Shown: positions 1 through 17,072, counted from the stretch's first letter. The stretch: DNA of 64,000 bases from Paramecium tetraurelia (GCF_000165425.1 NW_001799019.1:143559-207558); one strand, 5' to 3'. Made by a program: numbers and translations. The notes: generated by a model not told the origin, from the letters alone.

Positions 1-2293
1 GCAAAACAAAAATAAAACCTTATTAACATTTAGATTCAAATAAACATTATTGTGTAACTGGAAACACTCTTTTACGATGTCTAAAACACCAATAATTACT
101 TCACTGTCATATACCTGCTATTAATGCAAATTGATTTGAAAAAATAACATCAATGCTACTAATTTTTAACTCATACGATCTGCTTATATGTTTTTACTCG
201 ACTCGCTGCCTAATTCTATGTGTAATTTACTACTTCCTAGTTTATTCTCTTTGTTCTTTGGTAACCCCTTAATCATTTAATTTTATACAAAGAAAAGTCC
301 TAAAATGAAATCCGAAAACCAAGTCCCACTTCTCAATCATAAAGACAACCTAATCACAATGCCCATTTCAGCTATATGGAATAATGTTAGTAGAATCTGA
401 TCGATGAGAATACCCCACATATCGATAGGAACATCAATGTAGCTCTCGATGAGGATCTACTCAACTATCTCCCCTACGGATTAGTTCTCATAGACACCAA
501 CCTTCAAGTCATAAAGCACAACGAGAAATTGATGAGTTACTTGATGATAAATCAAGCAGATTAAATTTTGAATCATTTAGATTAATTACTGTCCAAGTAA
601 CATTTATTCGTATGAATTAGTGCCTAACTGAATTCAATAAAATCTAGTCCGCATACAAAGCACAAACCGCATATTGTTCCCTTGAGGAAATTGAAATAAA
701 ATTCAGCCAGTCAATATTAATATAATACTGGCATCAAATCTAATAGCGCTAACTGGTTGTCGGATAGGCTGAAGGTCAACATCTAGAATAAAGGGTCCTT
801 CAAATCGAGCATCTAAGAAGCAGGAACCCATTCCTATATTTAATTTGTCATGAGTGAATTTTTAAATAAAAGCTTCATTAAGATTAATCCTTCAGAAAAT
901 CTATCCATGGCATCTGATTAGACTCGCATGTTTAAGTTTCATGTAGTGAAAGATCTCAAGGTCAGAAAGAAGCACTTTTAGATTAAAGTTTATGAAGTAA
1001 AACTATAAACGAAAACAAAAGATATTGCATTCCTATTTATAATTGAAAATATTACAAATAAAGAGGAGTTGAAGGAATTGACTAGTAGATTCAAATTTCA
1101 ATAAGCATTATTGAATTCATTCAGTCATGAATTACGAACACCTTTAAATAGTTCATTACCTTTATTGCAAATTTTAAGTAAAAAAATAGATGATACCCTC
1201 AATGATAACTACTTATAGTTAGCAATTGTCTCTTGTCGTAGATTACTGTTTTAAATAAACGACATATTAGATTATGCATAAATAGAATGCGAGGATTTTA
1301 AGTTGAATTCAAACAATTTTTTAGCAAGTGATATTTTTGATGATCTAAAAGAATTATTTTAATAAGAATGCTCATAAAAATAGATTGAATTAATTCTAAA
1401 TTATAATTCTCAAATAACAATCTACAGTGACAAATTAAGAATAACCTAAATTTTAGTTAACTTATTAAACAATTCAATCAAATTCACAAAGTAAGGAGGC
1501 AGAATAGTTTTGTCTTTAAAAAAGAGAGTCTCTTAATGCATATTTTCAGTGTGGGATAATGGTGAAGGAATATCCAATGAAGAAATGTTGACACTCTCAA
1601 ATTAATCCATGTACTATTAATTAGGATCGAATAAAATGGGATTGGGCTTGAGAGTTTCAAAAGGAATAGCAAAGTTTTTAGGTGGAGATGGCGAGTTGCA
1701 AATAAAGAGTGAAAAAGGATTTTACACAATTGTTAGCTTTTCGATAGAGGAGTCTGTCAGTACAATGATGAAAGATGAGGATTCATCAATACGGGACATA
1801 GAGGAATTAGGATCTGACACGAAGAACTCAGCATAAAGAGTATATATATCTTCAAGGAAATTCCTGAATCATTGTGAATGCAATCAAATTTTGATTGTTG
1901 ATGATGTACCTTTCAATCATATCACTTTAATTGCATTACTTCAAAATTATGGATACAAGGCAGATAGTGCATACGATGGGGATTCTGCAATCAAGAAAGT
2001 GAGATAGAGATAGTAAAATATTTGTTGCAAAGCCTATAAAATAATATTTATGGACATTGAAATGCCAGGGAAGAATGGGTTTACTACTAGTAGTGAGGTA
2101 TTATATTAAAAATCAATTAGAGATTTCTAAACTATTACAAAATGAACGATAAAAATCCATCATTGTGATGTGTTCTGCTTATAATGGGTTGGAAAATGCA
2201 GAGTTAGCACATTAGAGTGGAATGAATGAAATAATTTCGAAACCTATTTCATTGGATTCTCTATAAACACTTTTAGGGAAATACTTTTGTTGA
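1..2293 (+). CDS. Hybrid sensor histidine kinase, 5' end outside window
   Basis: Phosphorelay protein that would autophosphorylate a histidine and pass the phosphate to its own receiver. The frame is open from base 1, so the start lies upstream. The first ~80 residues contain hydrophobic, probably membrane-spanning segments, followed by a PAS-like region (around base 430-1100). The phospho-acceptor H-box reads SFSHELRTPLN (about 1118), the ATP-binding N-box NLLNNSIKFTK (about 1460), then DNGEGI (G1) and GLGL (G2, about 1637). The C-terminal receiver reads ILIVDD, FMDIEMPG with the acceptor Asp, and SKPIS. Two introns of 24 nt (597-620) and 28 nt (about 2091-2118) give an exact multiple of three. 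Eukaryotic hybrid kinases with this order are known from ciliates, plants, fungi and Dictyostelium. The signal sensed is unknown. It converges with the next gene, 31 bp between stops. Confidence 0.9.
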
Positions 2294-2324
2294 ATTTCTT
2301 AAACTTTTTTAATATATAATATAA

Positions 2325-2735
2325 TCAAATTCCATTGAATTCTATGACCATTGGTTTAATGAGTTTATTAAGATTTATTTGGTGAAATGGGTTGTAATTA
2401 GAGGCTCGATATAATCCATATATCTTTTCGAAAATTGCCAATAAGTTTAATTTTTCTGTTCCTTGCTTGATAAATATGATCATTTTCAATTGTGTTATCG
2501 TTATATAAGCATGCACATCATAATCATTATTTGGCAAATAGATTGTATACAATACTCCTAAATAAGGTTCTGTTGTTGTCCCTCCATTCAATTTCTTTTA
2601 TAAGATAGGACTAATTAGTTGTAGAGCTGTGTAAGTTTGAAATTTGAAATGCACTTGATCCTCAGTATCTATGTAATAATCAATAAAGTTTAGTTTGTCC
2701 TACGAATCTATTATAGCTATACAGGCAATAGACAT
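2325..2735 (-). CDS. TRAPPC2L: TRAPP complex subunit 2-like (sedlin family)
   Basis: Small longin-fold subunit of the TRAPP tethering complex, which acts in ER-Golgi and Golgi vesicle traffic. It is a single exon of 136 residues, close to the family's usual ~140. The N-terminus MSIACIAIID matches the first beta strand of the longin fold, followed by a short helix region, then YLGVLYTIYLPNNDYDVHAY, which corresponds to the conserved LYLGLLYP...DYKVYGYVT stretch of TRAPPC2L. The C-terminal NPFHQIN resembles the family's CNPFY motif. The start is the only in-frame ATG before the divergent promoter. Distinguishing TRAPPC2L from TRAPPC2 by eye is reasonable but not certain. Confidence 0.82.
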
Positions 2736-2751
2736 TTTAATTTAATATTAT
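2736..2751. promoter_or_regulatory. 16-bp divergent intergenic spacer
   Basis: Only 16 AT-only bases separate the ATG of the TRAPPC2L-like gene (minus strand) from the ATG of the next gene (plus strand). Core promoter elements and both 5' leaders must therefore be extremely short or extend into the opposite gene's coding sequence. This is an inference from start positions; no element is recognisable. Confidence 0.5.
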
Positions 2752-3826
2752 ATGATAATTGAAACAATTTACATATGGATAATCTGGTTGATTTTAAAAA
2801 TACCTCAATTGGATGTTAAAGAGAAAATAGATGCAGAAGTCTATAATGAATTTGCAACTAGTAATGAAAAATTCAAATATTCTTTATTCAACTCCCTCTA
2901 TTAGAATTTAGAACCAAAACCATTACCACGATTTAAAGTTATGCAATCTATGAATTATTTGATTGTAAATAATTCAACCATTATTGAATATGATAAAGAA
3001 TGTATGCATTCATAGAGTATGAGATTTTAGAGTATAATAAATCAACAACGAGGATCAGAGCATTTGCCAGCAGAAGAGAAATCATACCTACATGAAAGAG
3101 TTACTATTAAGTTTTTAGGTCATCAACATTTCCAATTGTTCTATCTCATACAAACAATAATAAAATAGACTTAAGAGTAGTGATATAACATTGAAATCTA
3201 TATAATGCAAAGATATGAAAGTGATTGATTAATTCAATTTCTTATAGAAAGGGAAAGTCCTTATACTTGCTTGTAGAATAATGGCATCAATAAGGTTGCA
3301 CATACTCTTTTAAAAGAATAATGACACAAATTTGATTTAGCTTTACGAATAACAAATATCGCTGAAAGAATTGACAAATTTATTTGTTTTATATCAAGCA
3401 CACTCATCCGAGAAGTTCATTTTGATTATTAATGCAAAATTATTATACTTTACATAGAATAAAATTGAATTTTACAAAATAGAACAAGTCGATGAAATAT
3501 AATTCTCAGAAGACGGCACACAACTTTATGCAGTATATTATATAAAATATCAATAGATGAGAAAAAGCATTGTTTATTTTGTCAGATTATAAATTTCGAA
3601 AGTGCAATTGGTTGAATTGGTTGATCAATAGAGCAAAGTCATCAATAATAGACTTTTAGCATATAAATGTTGGAAATAAGGAGTATTACTATTAACTGAT
3701 AAGGGATACTTGAGGTATCTTGAGGTAGACATTAAGGATTAAATACATAAAATTACTATTTATGATGGATTTGGAGTGATTATGATTATGTTTGCATTGG
3801 TTTCAATCAAAGTAAATTATTTTTGA
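2752..3826 (+). CDS. Unassigned membrane protein
   Basis: I do not recognise this 338-residue protein. The first ~20 residues are hydrophobic (MIIETIYIWIIWLILKIP), consistent with a signal peptide or anchor, and the last ~25 residues form a second hydrophobic segment before the stop. The middle consists of alternating short beta-like strands such as FILIINAKLLYFTQN and GVLLLTDKGYLRYLEV, which would suit a beta-propeller, but no WD signature is visible. Two introns (31 nt near 3140 and 27 nt near 3222) restore a frame divisible by three. It diverges from the TRAPPC2L-like gene and lies 70 bp upstream of the SR-protein kinase. Confidence 0.6.
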
Positions 3827-3896
3827 TAAATTGACATAAATTTTGCGAATTCATTTTTAATTAAAAATTAATTTTAAGAATAAAGAGTGGTATATT

Positions 3897-6031
<2,135 letters not shown>

Positions 6032-6635
6032 TTTATTGAATGTGTTATATTATAAGAAATTACACTAAATAATCATTGAATAATTCATTTGGTTTTTCTT
6101 AGAATTAAAATTAAATCTTTTTTTATCCTTTTTTAATTATTACGTCAACAAATACACTATCATTCTTCTGTATACCATTTAATCTTCAAATTCATGTTAA
6201 TAGTTAAGTTATAAATTTTTGGGATAACTCTTGCAAACAAATGATGATGATATCAAAAATGCACTGTTATTGATAAATGACTTTGATGTAAAATTTGAAA
6301 TAATTGTTAAATGAAAAAGGAGAATGTTAATCTAATAGATTTAAAAAAATTATGTGATTTTCAAGGAATTTGCTTGAATTGGTATTGGTCCCATTTATTA
6401 TTCATATTTTCAGAACACTAAAATTTATTTGGATAGTACAAGTTCTGAATCTAATTAATTGTCAAAGACCTGCGAAACAGATTGAACAGTGTAATTATTT
6501 ATAATAATACTTTCAGTATATTGTTGACACCTAGAATCACTAATTTATTTTAGTAAATCTACTTGAAGATTCTTATAATCTCAATTTGATAGCCTACTTC
6601 TGATTCCTCAATTAGCAAAGGTTCATCATTTATGC
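6032..6635. other. Region without a supported gene
   Basis: AT-rich sequence after the SR-protein kinase. Short open stretches occur (for example codons around 6190-6310 on the plus strand) but TGA stops interrupt them and I could not join them with plausible introns. It may hold 5' exons of the doubtful gene that follows. Confidence 0.4.
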
Positions 6636-7581
6636 ATGGGTGCTCTTACAATTTCCAAACTTTATTGTCTAATGGAAACTGCTTTGAAGGTTTATTCTCA
6701 AATCTAAATTATGACATTAATTTAATATATTTATAAAACTATATAATCTAAATTCAAGTAGTCAAATCATCTACCAAAAATTTTTGTTTGTTTCTCATCA
6801 CTCGTTTGGGTCTCATTCTGCTTTTTCGCTGGAACTGTTATAACCAAAAACTACCTCAAAAATAGGCTAATGATGGTACAGATAACCAAAAAATTGAATG
6901 TGATGAGCTTTAATATATAATTATTGATTAATAGAAATTGTACAGTTTTAGTTAAATTAAGTTTGAAAAAGAAAATATAATAAATTAATTAAGTATGAGA
7001 AGTCAACCAAAAAAAAATGTTAATCATCAAACACGTATGAGAGTTATCAAAATATTTACCAATAATAATGAATATCAACCAAATTGCAATTCTGATAAAC
7101 TTATATTTACTACCAAGCATTAAATCTTGATATTAGAAGATAGTTAACATTATAATTTAAAAGTTCATTAAATGAAATATTTATAATTAATTTCCTCTAT
7201 TTTCTAGATAAGGAGCTTAATAATCAACAGATTGTAATTAAATTTTTTTTTATAATTCTTATTTAAATTATAAATTATTATAAGGTTATGAACCCTGAAA
7301 TTAATGAATAAGAATAGTTCATTATTTCTTTTAAATATTCAATCAAAAATTTATGTACTAACTATCATACTAAAGATAACAAGTACTTATTGGAAATAGT
7401 AGATAATGAAGTTAAAAAGTCTTATTAATATATTTTGTTGAATTTAGAATATTTCACGTTAGATTAAAATGATTATTTCTTTGGTTAACTCTTTTAGTTA
7501 TTATTTAAGAATTATAGAGTTCCTTAAATAAAACCAATACTTCCATTTAGTATGACTACCTTGATTATTTTTAGAATTTGA
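6636..7581 (+). CDS. Doubtful gene, exon structure unresolved
   Basis: Two overlapping plus-strand frames look coding. One runs from an ATG at 6636 and contains a probable membrane segment (VCFSSLVWVSFCFFAG). The second is open through the same area and continues past 6995 to a TGA at 7579-7581, ending in a segment with NPEINEQEQFIISFKYS. At least two introns would be needed to connect them and I could not find a unique solution. It may be a real small membrane protein or a decayed gene. I do not recognise a family. Confidence 0.3.
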
Positions 7582-7847
7582 ATTTAATTAAAGATTATTC
7601 CTTCGTTGTTTAAATCCATTTGTTTTTTATAAAGAACTTTATAAATTGAATCTTTCGATTTCTAAATTAAGTTGCTCACAACATTCTTCTATCATAATGT
7701 TTTTATATAATATAAAAATTCAATTTATTGTAGAATATCCTAAATTGTATCATGTTTTTTCTCATTTACTATTTATATAAAGTCTCCAAAATCTAAGATT
7801 CTGATCATAATATAAATTTTAATAAATATATATATAAATATAAAGAG

Positions 7848-10053
<2,206 letters not shown>

Positions 10054-10323
10054 TTTTAAAATTATAATAAATAATATAATATATGACAATCCTTAAATTA
10101 TATTTATTTTATAACATATTTCATATATATATATTTAGTGTATTATATGAATTAAATTATAACATGTAAATTGGAATAATCATTAACTACACTTATAAGG
10201 AATAGGTACAAAGTTGTATCTTGATTGATTTTAGAAATTTTAATTGGTTTATATCCATTCTTATTTCAAATTATAATTGGAAGTCATTATTTCAGAAGAA
10301 AATCGATATATATATCATATTCT

Positions 10324-12280
10324 TCAGTTTATTTTTTTTTAAATAATTATCATTTATAATTGATGATTATGTAAGGTAAGTGAAAAACAACACTTGACAA
10401 ATTTGAAATAGCACAGATCATAATAGCTAAAGAAATTTGAAATCATTGTATCAAAAACATATCCAAAATACATGGGGGTTAGATTTTATGTTTCTAAAGA
10501 TTAGTATCTTTCTTGTAATTCTCTTAATTTATTCAAAATTTCATCTTTGTCGCTTTTTTTAATTGTTTCTTAGCTTTGAATTGTTCTTTTATTGTAATAA
10601 ATTATTCTGTTTGTAATTTAGTACTTAGATTCCCAAGCTTTTATATATTTTTTAAGGGAATTGGGTTGCTTAGATACTATTCCATTAATGTATTGTAGAT
10701 TCAGTTTCATTTAATTGATTTGATCGTTATTCAAAATCTTACTTGTGTTACTCCAACTCTTTCAATAAGGCTTGTAATTAATTCTTCAATTAATAGATTT
10801 CTTATTCAATTATTGTGTATTTGTAATAAATTTATTCTAAATTTTAATATTTTTTTTGCCATAACTTAATCAAATTCTCCGCTTCAGCCAAAGGTATAGA
10901 AAGATCAGGTCTTTCCTTCAATTCATCAATAAATTATTATTGCTCATTATCTGGCTTATTTAATTCATTAATTTTAACATCTCTTTATTCAATCTAAAAC
11001 TTCTTTCTTTCAATTCTCAGTTGTTTGTAATTCCATTAGCTTACACAAGGTCATGTTCTAATTAATTCTATCACTAAATTATATTGGTTTGCCTCTTTAC
11101 CGTAGTGTATCATTTCTCAATTAGCTAGATTTTAATTTTTGGTAACCAAAATTCTTAAATAATTTGATCCATCTTCTGATTTCTAACAAATTATCTACTA
11201 ATTATTTAATTTGAAATCTCTTTCTTTGACCGATTCCAATCACAGATATTTAATTGTTCATTTTATCTACAAAACGAACATTTAAAAAATCAACTTAAGA
11301 TTTTATTTATTATTTTCAGACTACTCCAAATATAACAGATTTTAGAACTCTATGCACTCATTGTTTTGGATATTGATTTTATAATAATAGATGGATATTT
11401 GAGAAATTAAATTATAAAATCACAATTAGATCCCTCTTACTGTAATTGATTATACCTTTCCACTTACAGGTCGATAGCGTTAACTCACTTTTACTTATTT
11501 GTTGACTGCACTTTAAGGTCTCAATCCTTAAGGTTTCGTCTTGACAATTACAGGACTTTTAGTATAAGTTTGACCATTAATCAATTTCATTATTTCAGCA
11601 AGATTGTCATAGATTTGCAAACTAGAGTGTTTGAATAATCTTTATTAATGTTAAGCCCCTTTAATTATTGTTGTATTTTAATGAAAACCACCTGTTAATT
11701 ATTGCTCACTCTGCTTTGGAGAGAATAAACTACTCTTTACAGTTTGTTTTTCTATTATATTTTAATTCTTCGCTTCTTCGTCTTCAATAACATAAATTTC
11801 ACTTTCTCCTTCTAAAGAAACCTTTTTTAAAGTTGAGTTATTCCGAATGACTTTTTAATTTGCTATTTAATAACTTATACAAAATAAGTTACTTTTATCT
11901 AATGTCTTTGTATTCCGAAAATGCTTTGCTTCTGAATGGTATGGTACTGATATCATTGCTTCATTCTCATCTATCTTCATCATGTGTTTCACTTACACAT
12001 TCAATCCTGGTGCTGTTATTGGCCTCTATCTTGATGAATAGCTATGACTAGGCGATATTAATGCAGTCATCGGTCTTATTGACTTTTAAGGTCCTATCTC
12101 TATATCTTCTTACTCTTATTCCCTTCTCGCTTTAAATGCTTACTTCTATAACCCTTCTTTAGTTTTCCAAATGCCATAATTATGGTAGTCCTCTTAAAGA
12201 CTTTATCTCAAGTACTCATGCTGCTTTTTACGATACATTACAGGATAGAAATACTCCTCTACTTGCTTTTCTTTCTACAT
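10324..12280 (-). CDS. Coiled-coil protein, unassigned
   Basis: A long frame starts at MQKEKQVEEYFYPVMYRKKQ and stays open for about 290 codons, rich in basic, Pro/Ser and Gln residues. The downstream half, from about 11000 to 10640, is strongly helical with heptad-like Leu/Ile spacing (QLKNQLQALLKELEQHKQ), a probable coiled coil. One or more short introns between about 11320 and 11000 and another near 10640 are needed to link the frames; I could not place them uniquely. No enzymatic motif is visible. A cytoskeletal or basal-body role would be typical of such proteins in ciliates, but that is only a guess. It lies upstream of and on the same strand as the MAPK15-type gene. Confidence 0.65.
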
Positions 12281-12864
12281 CTATTCTCGATATATTATTT
12301 TGTTATATAATTATTATTAATTGTTAAATAGTTATGCTTATTGATCTATGAATTATTGTGACAATTTGTAATTCAAAGTAAAAACTGGAGATTGCTATGG
12401 TAAAGTGAAGATTCTCTTCTAAACAAAGAGTTTAATTGGATAGAAATAGACTATAAAAATTTATTGAAATAGTAATAACCTAAATAGTGATCATATTTTT
12501 ATTTGTATAGTTAATGTAAGTCTAAATGATAAAGAAGATGAAACCAAACCTTGAATATTTAGTTAAAGAAAATAAAATACTATTAATTTGTATATTTATT
12601 CTTATGGTTTAAAAAATATTGAAAATACATTTCCAATTTAATGATGAAATCATGTTTTCTATTATGAAGTATTTAAGTCATAATTTTTGATCTGATATTT
12701 ATTGTGTTTTATTACAATTATTATGGAATTTTGGTTAAAATTATGATTTGATGTTTTTTGAAATTATTTTATTTTTATATTGTCATTTTATTCTTAGATA
12801 AGTGTGAGTAGAAATTACTGATTACTTAATAAATCAAAAATTCATAAAATACATAAATTTATAT
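12281..12864. other. Region without a supported gene
   Basis: AT-rich stretch between two minus-strand genes. A plus-strand frame of about 65 codons ends at 12690 and has an ordinary-looking mix of residues, but no homology cue and no clear partner exon. I treat it as non-coding. Confidence 0.4.
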
Positions 12865-14507
12865 TCACACTTTGAAATTCTTATTTGTTATCCATTTATC
12901 TTTTTAAATCACTCTAAAATGAGGTTATGAAGCAGTCCTTGGTATCCTGGGAGTAGTAATCTACTTTTGCTCTGTTAAGAAAGGAGTCGATTAACCCTCT
13001 TCACTAATTGTATTCTGAGTTTATTTCAAATATTTTTTAAGTTATCGACTTTGAGACAAATAACCAGGAACCCAAAGTGGTCTTGCATCAGGAAAAATGT
13101 TCTTATCAATAGTTGGATGGAGAAATTAAATAATCTCGGCACCTGTTTTATTGAATATTAGAGTTTATTCTTCAAAATTATGTTGTGGTTATGCGCTATA
13201 TGTGCTTGGCTATCGATCTTAATCAGCCTGAAATGGTTGATTTGAAAGCGAAGAATTCTAATAAAAATAATTTGCTGATTTACTTAATCTAATAATCTGT
13301 CTAAATCTTTTGGATTCAATTTCTAAGTTGTTTATTTAAATTTCTTTTTTCCAATCGCATTATTCACTACAACATCTAATTGATTGGATTTCTTAGCAGC
13401 AAACCCTGCATGATGAAATTCTGTAATAACATTAAATTTGATTGTCTTTTAGTTGTTATATTTACTACGGCCTAAATGTTCTAAATAAATATCCATAGCA
13501 TTGTCATTCTATTTAATAGAAGCAATTTCAATTGGAATCGTTTACGCCCTCCCAGAACATAATTTGGCTAGATAAATTATTAATATACTTAGTTAATATC
13601 CCATAAAATTACGGAGAATTTGAACTGTTTCCTTGTATTTAGAGCGTAGAGCGAATTGAGTAGCTATTATATTATCTGAAACTTAGATTATGAGAGGTCC
13701 TATTTATAATTAAAGAAGATGAACCTTTTTCACAATCAGCCAAAGTTTGGAATGTCTTCTTCGGATTCACAAAATTAAACGGATGAACATCCCATGAATT
13801 CTTAAATGGAACCACAAATTCAAAAGGCAAACTATTAAATAGATAATTATGCATGGAATTCTTTCTCAAAGAGCAAACGATCTCATTTTCTTTGGAAACA
13901 TAAAGTTAATCGATTTCTTTCATTCTCGATACCTTGTATTGTGGAGCCTTAACAATATACTTGCCAATGGTTTTAAATTCTTCAGCAGCCCTTCTACTGT
14001 GTACACCAGCATTTCCCTTGCTGACCCATTCTTCAGTATCATAATTAAAACTGTATAAATCACCAGTTACATTATCAAGAAAGAAATCACTCATTCTGAT
14101 TTCATTAAGAGGTTTCTTGATTTTAGAGAGGTCTCCCAATTATCCACCATTAAGTCCATTAATCACTGAGAATTACTAAAGTAAGTGTAAGTTTGTACAC
14201 ATTCAACATTAGATGCAATCAAAAAGACTAAGCCTTACATGGCAAATGATGAGGCAAATAGAATCTTATTGCTTCGCATGCACATCCTTAATAAAATCAA
14301 GAACTTGTAAGCATTAGGAGACCAAGGTCTAAGATTTGCGTCTCCTTCAAAAAAGATTAAATCGATAGAATCGAACATCTTTCCACATTCAACTCTCACA
14401 AAAGAACTGTCTATTTCATAAAGAAAGTCATCTATTGAATCTCGATCAGCAAAGAAGAATTCTAATTCTGTATCTATCATCTCTTTCTTACCTGTTAACA
14501 CCTACAT
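12865..14507 (-). CDS. Unassigned 518-residue protein
   Basis: Exons joined over introns of 23 nt (near 14180), 37 nt (near 13530) and 26 nt (near 13280) give exactly 519 codons from MQVLTGKKEM. The N-terminal ~100 residues alternate strands and helices (IDLIFFEGDANLRPWSP, NKILFASSFAMQGLVFLIAS) in a way faintly like Rossmann or class I amidotransferase folds, but no catalytic Cys is in place, so I do not assign it. The middle (MSDFFLDNVTGDLYSF) and the C-terminus (DARPLWVPGYL) look like conserved motifs of a protist family. Upstream codons near 14590 could be an extra 5' exon. It follows the MORN protein on the same strand, 150 bp after its stop. Confidence 0.62.
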
Positions 14508-14657
14508 ATAATTTTGATGAATACTTCTTTAATAATTTGTTTGTAATGTTCTTAACTCCTAAATCCTTTGATACATTTTCCATACCCATTAACTATTAAA
14601 ATTTTCATTAATAATATATTAGTTATTTTATAACAATTTTAATTTATGCTTTCAATA

Positions 14658-15814
14658 TCAATGCTTTTATAGAAATTCTCCCTCTCCATCCATTTTATCA
14701 TTTTTCCACTGTCCAATAAGTTTGTCTCCATTTTTCCAATAATACACTCCTTTTCCTTATCTCTTTCCATCCTAAAACACACCTTCAAAATAATCACCAT
14801 TCGCATATTCATATCTTCCTTTTCCATAACTTTTTCCATTTACCCATTCTCCAAAATAAACATCATTATTGACCATTTGCAATCTTCCTATTCCATTTCG
14901 TGTATCATTCTGATAATCTCCTTCAAACCTATCTCCATTAGAATAAGTATAAATTCCTTTGCCAGAACGTATTCCGTCCACAAAAGATCCTTCATATCTA
15001 TCCCCATCAACATAATATAAAATTCCATGTCCAAATTAAGTATCATTCCTCCATTCTCCTTGATATTTAGCTCCATCTGAATATTAGTATAATCCTTATC
15101 CTTCTTTTAAACCTCCTTGCCATTCTCCTTCATATTTATCTCCATTTTAATACTCCATCACTCCCAATCCATTTGCTTTATCATCCAAGAATTCTCCCTC
15201 AAATCTTGTCCCATTTAAATACTCAAATACACCCTTCCCTGATTTAGCACCATCTCTCCAATCTCCAAAATATTTATCACCAGTTGTGTAGATGTACATA
15301 CCCTTCCCATGTTTTTCTCCGTCAACCCATTATCCTTCAAATTTTTCGCTATTTACAAAGTATGTATATGTTCCCTAACCATTTTTTTTATCATTAGCCC
15401 ATTCTCCCTCATATACGTTACCATTTTCATATAAATATATACCACGGCCATGTTTGATGCTTTCTCTCAAATCTCCATCATATCTCTCTCCATTTGCGAA
15501 TAAATAAACTCCTTTTCCATGAAACCTACATTGTGCTTTCTGTTTTACCTATCGTCCTTCCATTCTCCCACATAAGTGTCACCATTACTATAATAATATA
15601 TGCCTTTGCCACATCTTTTATCATTGTTTAATTCTCCCTCATACTTGCCCATGTCAATGTAATTTTTAATTTTAATTCCTTTCTTATATCTTGGAGGTTC
15701 TTCAGATTCCTTTATCCATTATTGCTAAAATCGCTAAATTATTTCCTTCTTCTCCTTTATCAATTTGGACTTATCAAATTCCTATGAATGAATTTTCAAT
15801 TTTATATCTGCCAT
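14658..15814 (-). CDS. MORN-repeat protein
   Basis: 377 residues after removing one 23-nt intron near 15540. After a ~60-residue charged N-terminus ([11 protein letters not shown]...) the protein is almost wholly MORN repeats, about fourteen, each of the form YEGEW..G..HGKG.Y...NGD; examples are YKGEWQGG and [12 protein letters not shown] arrays bind phospholipid or act as rigid scaffolds, often at membranes or the cytoskeleton in protists. No kinase or other domain is attached. Frames on the same strand offset from this one also remain open because of the repeat composition, so the frame was chosen by the intact motif and the clean 378-codon total. The stop lies 150 bp from the next same-strand gene. 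Confidence 0.9.
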
Positions 15815-15847
15815 AATCAAAATTAAAATTATTAAATATAAACTAGT

Positions 15848-16550
15848 TCATTGTTTAAGTTAACTTGATTTCATCAACAATAACATTATTTCTTCCTCAG
15901 TATAAATGCATTCCTACTAACAATACCATTCTCCATACGAATTGATTGCATCATATTTGGTTTTCACTTTTCCACATCTCTTACAATTTACCTTAATTTA
16001 ATTAAGACTTCATTACCTATATATCCTTCAAATACAATTATTTGCATTTTTCAGAGCATACCTTTCTCCCATAGCAATCTATGCTTTCAAAGATCAATTA
16101 AAAGCAAATCCAACAACATTCTTTTTAATCATTTTGCAAGTTCTATTCTATTTTTGGTGTTTTATTTGTTGGTTCTTTAGCCATCTTCTCAATCGCTTTC
16201 TCAATTTTAATCAAGTCTTTATACCTATAATTTAATCTGATATCCAAATGGTAAATCCTTTATATCTTTAAATGATCTGATCAATAAAATCATTAATTTA
16301 CTTCATCTCAATAAGTTACTATAAATTATCATCGCAATGCTACGCTATCTTTCCATAAAATTACTGCAAATTTATTTATGTTAAAAAATCAAATAGTTCT
16401 TTATTCATCTTTTATTCTGACCATCTATGTTATCTCTATTATTATAATTAAGTCTTCAAATTGTTGATTGATTAAGTCTAAAATTTTACAACTATTTACA
16501 ATGTTCTATTACATTTTCTGTTAACTATTCGCTCTTCTTTGTTAAGACAT
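15848..16550 (-). CDS. SAM-domain protein with two zinc-knuckle-like motifs
   Basis: 201 residues from exons separated by four introns of 22, 25, 25 and 25 nt; the sum is exactly divisible by three. A SAM-like domain begins with W-SEQ (RWSEQKMNKELFDFLTQINL) and continues to DIKDLPFGYQIKLQ, matching the end of SAM domains where a conserved Gly precedes the last helix. It is followed by two Cys clusters: CCWICFQLIF with VCSEKC, and CKRCGK with WYCQQEC, each a plausible zinc site. Such combinations suggest a protein- or RNA-binding adaptor. No specific orthologue is recognised. Four introns in 0.7 kb is dense even for this genome. Confidence 0.68.
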
Positions 16551-16582
16551 CTAATCAAATTTATTTAATAATAATATTGAAT

Positions 16583-17072
16583 TCAAATAATTTATAATTA
16601 ATTTATAATTTACTTCCCTCCAAACAATAGGCCAATCTTATTGTTACCCTTATACTCATGAAAGGATATTCTTAATCAACAATAATTTTTTTTAAAGTAT
16701 GAGTTTTAGATACTATTTGATATCCTCATCCTTATTTGAATGTAAATTTATTAGTTTGAAATTATTGTAAAATTTAATATTTCTCTGAGATTAATATGTC
16801 AGAGTGAATTATTATTAGACTAAAACGAAGGGAGATTCTTCGTTTCTATGTCTTTATTATCTGATTTCCATATTTCAACTAATCTATAATAGAGTTTAAA
16901 TACTTGGAGAAATATCATTTCTTCTCTAAACTACATTCTTTTAATTATCTTTTTGAATATGGTAACATCTGATGTGATCCATAGACTTTATTTTAGAAAT
17001 ATATTTTATTGGTTTCTTATTAAAAAATAGATTGGTTAATTTCTAATTTTGATAATCACATATATTATACAT
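16583..17072 (-). CDS. Doubtful small gene, splicing unresolved
   Basis: A frame opens with MYNICDYQNQKLTNLFF and runs about 50 codons; downstream two alternative frames both look protein-like, one containing EESPFVLVQQQF and the other IVDQEYPFMSIRVT. A 43-nt and a ~20-nt intron are possible but I found no unique model. The stop chosen lies 32 bp upstream of the SAM protein's start. No family is recognised. Confidence 0.32.

Noticed and set aside
1-2293. Bacterial contamination as source of the histidine kinase
   Set aside because: TAA/TAG used as Gln, two spliceosomal introns and the same base composition as neighbours.
14639-15076. Overlapping minus-strand frames within the MORN gene
   Set aside because: Repeat composition keeps all frames open; only one shows intact MORN motifs and a clean total length.
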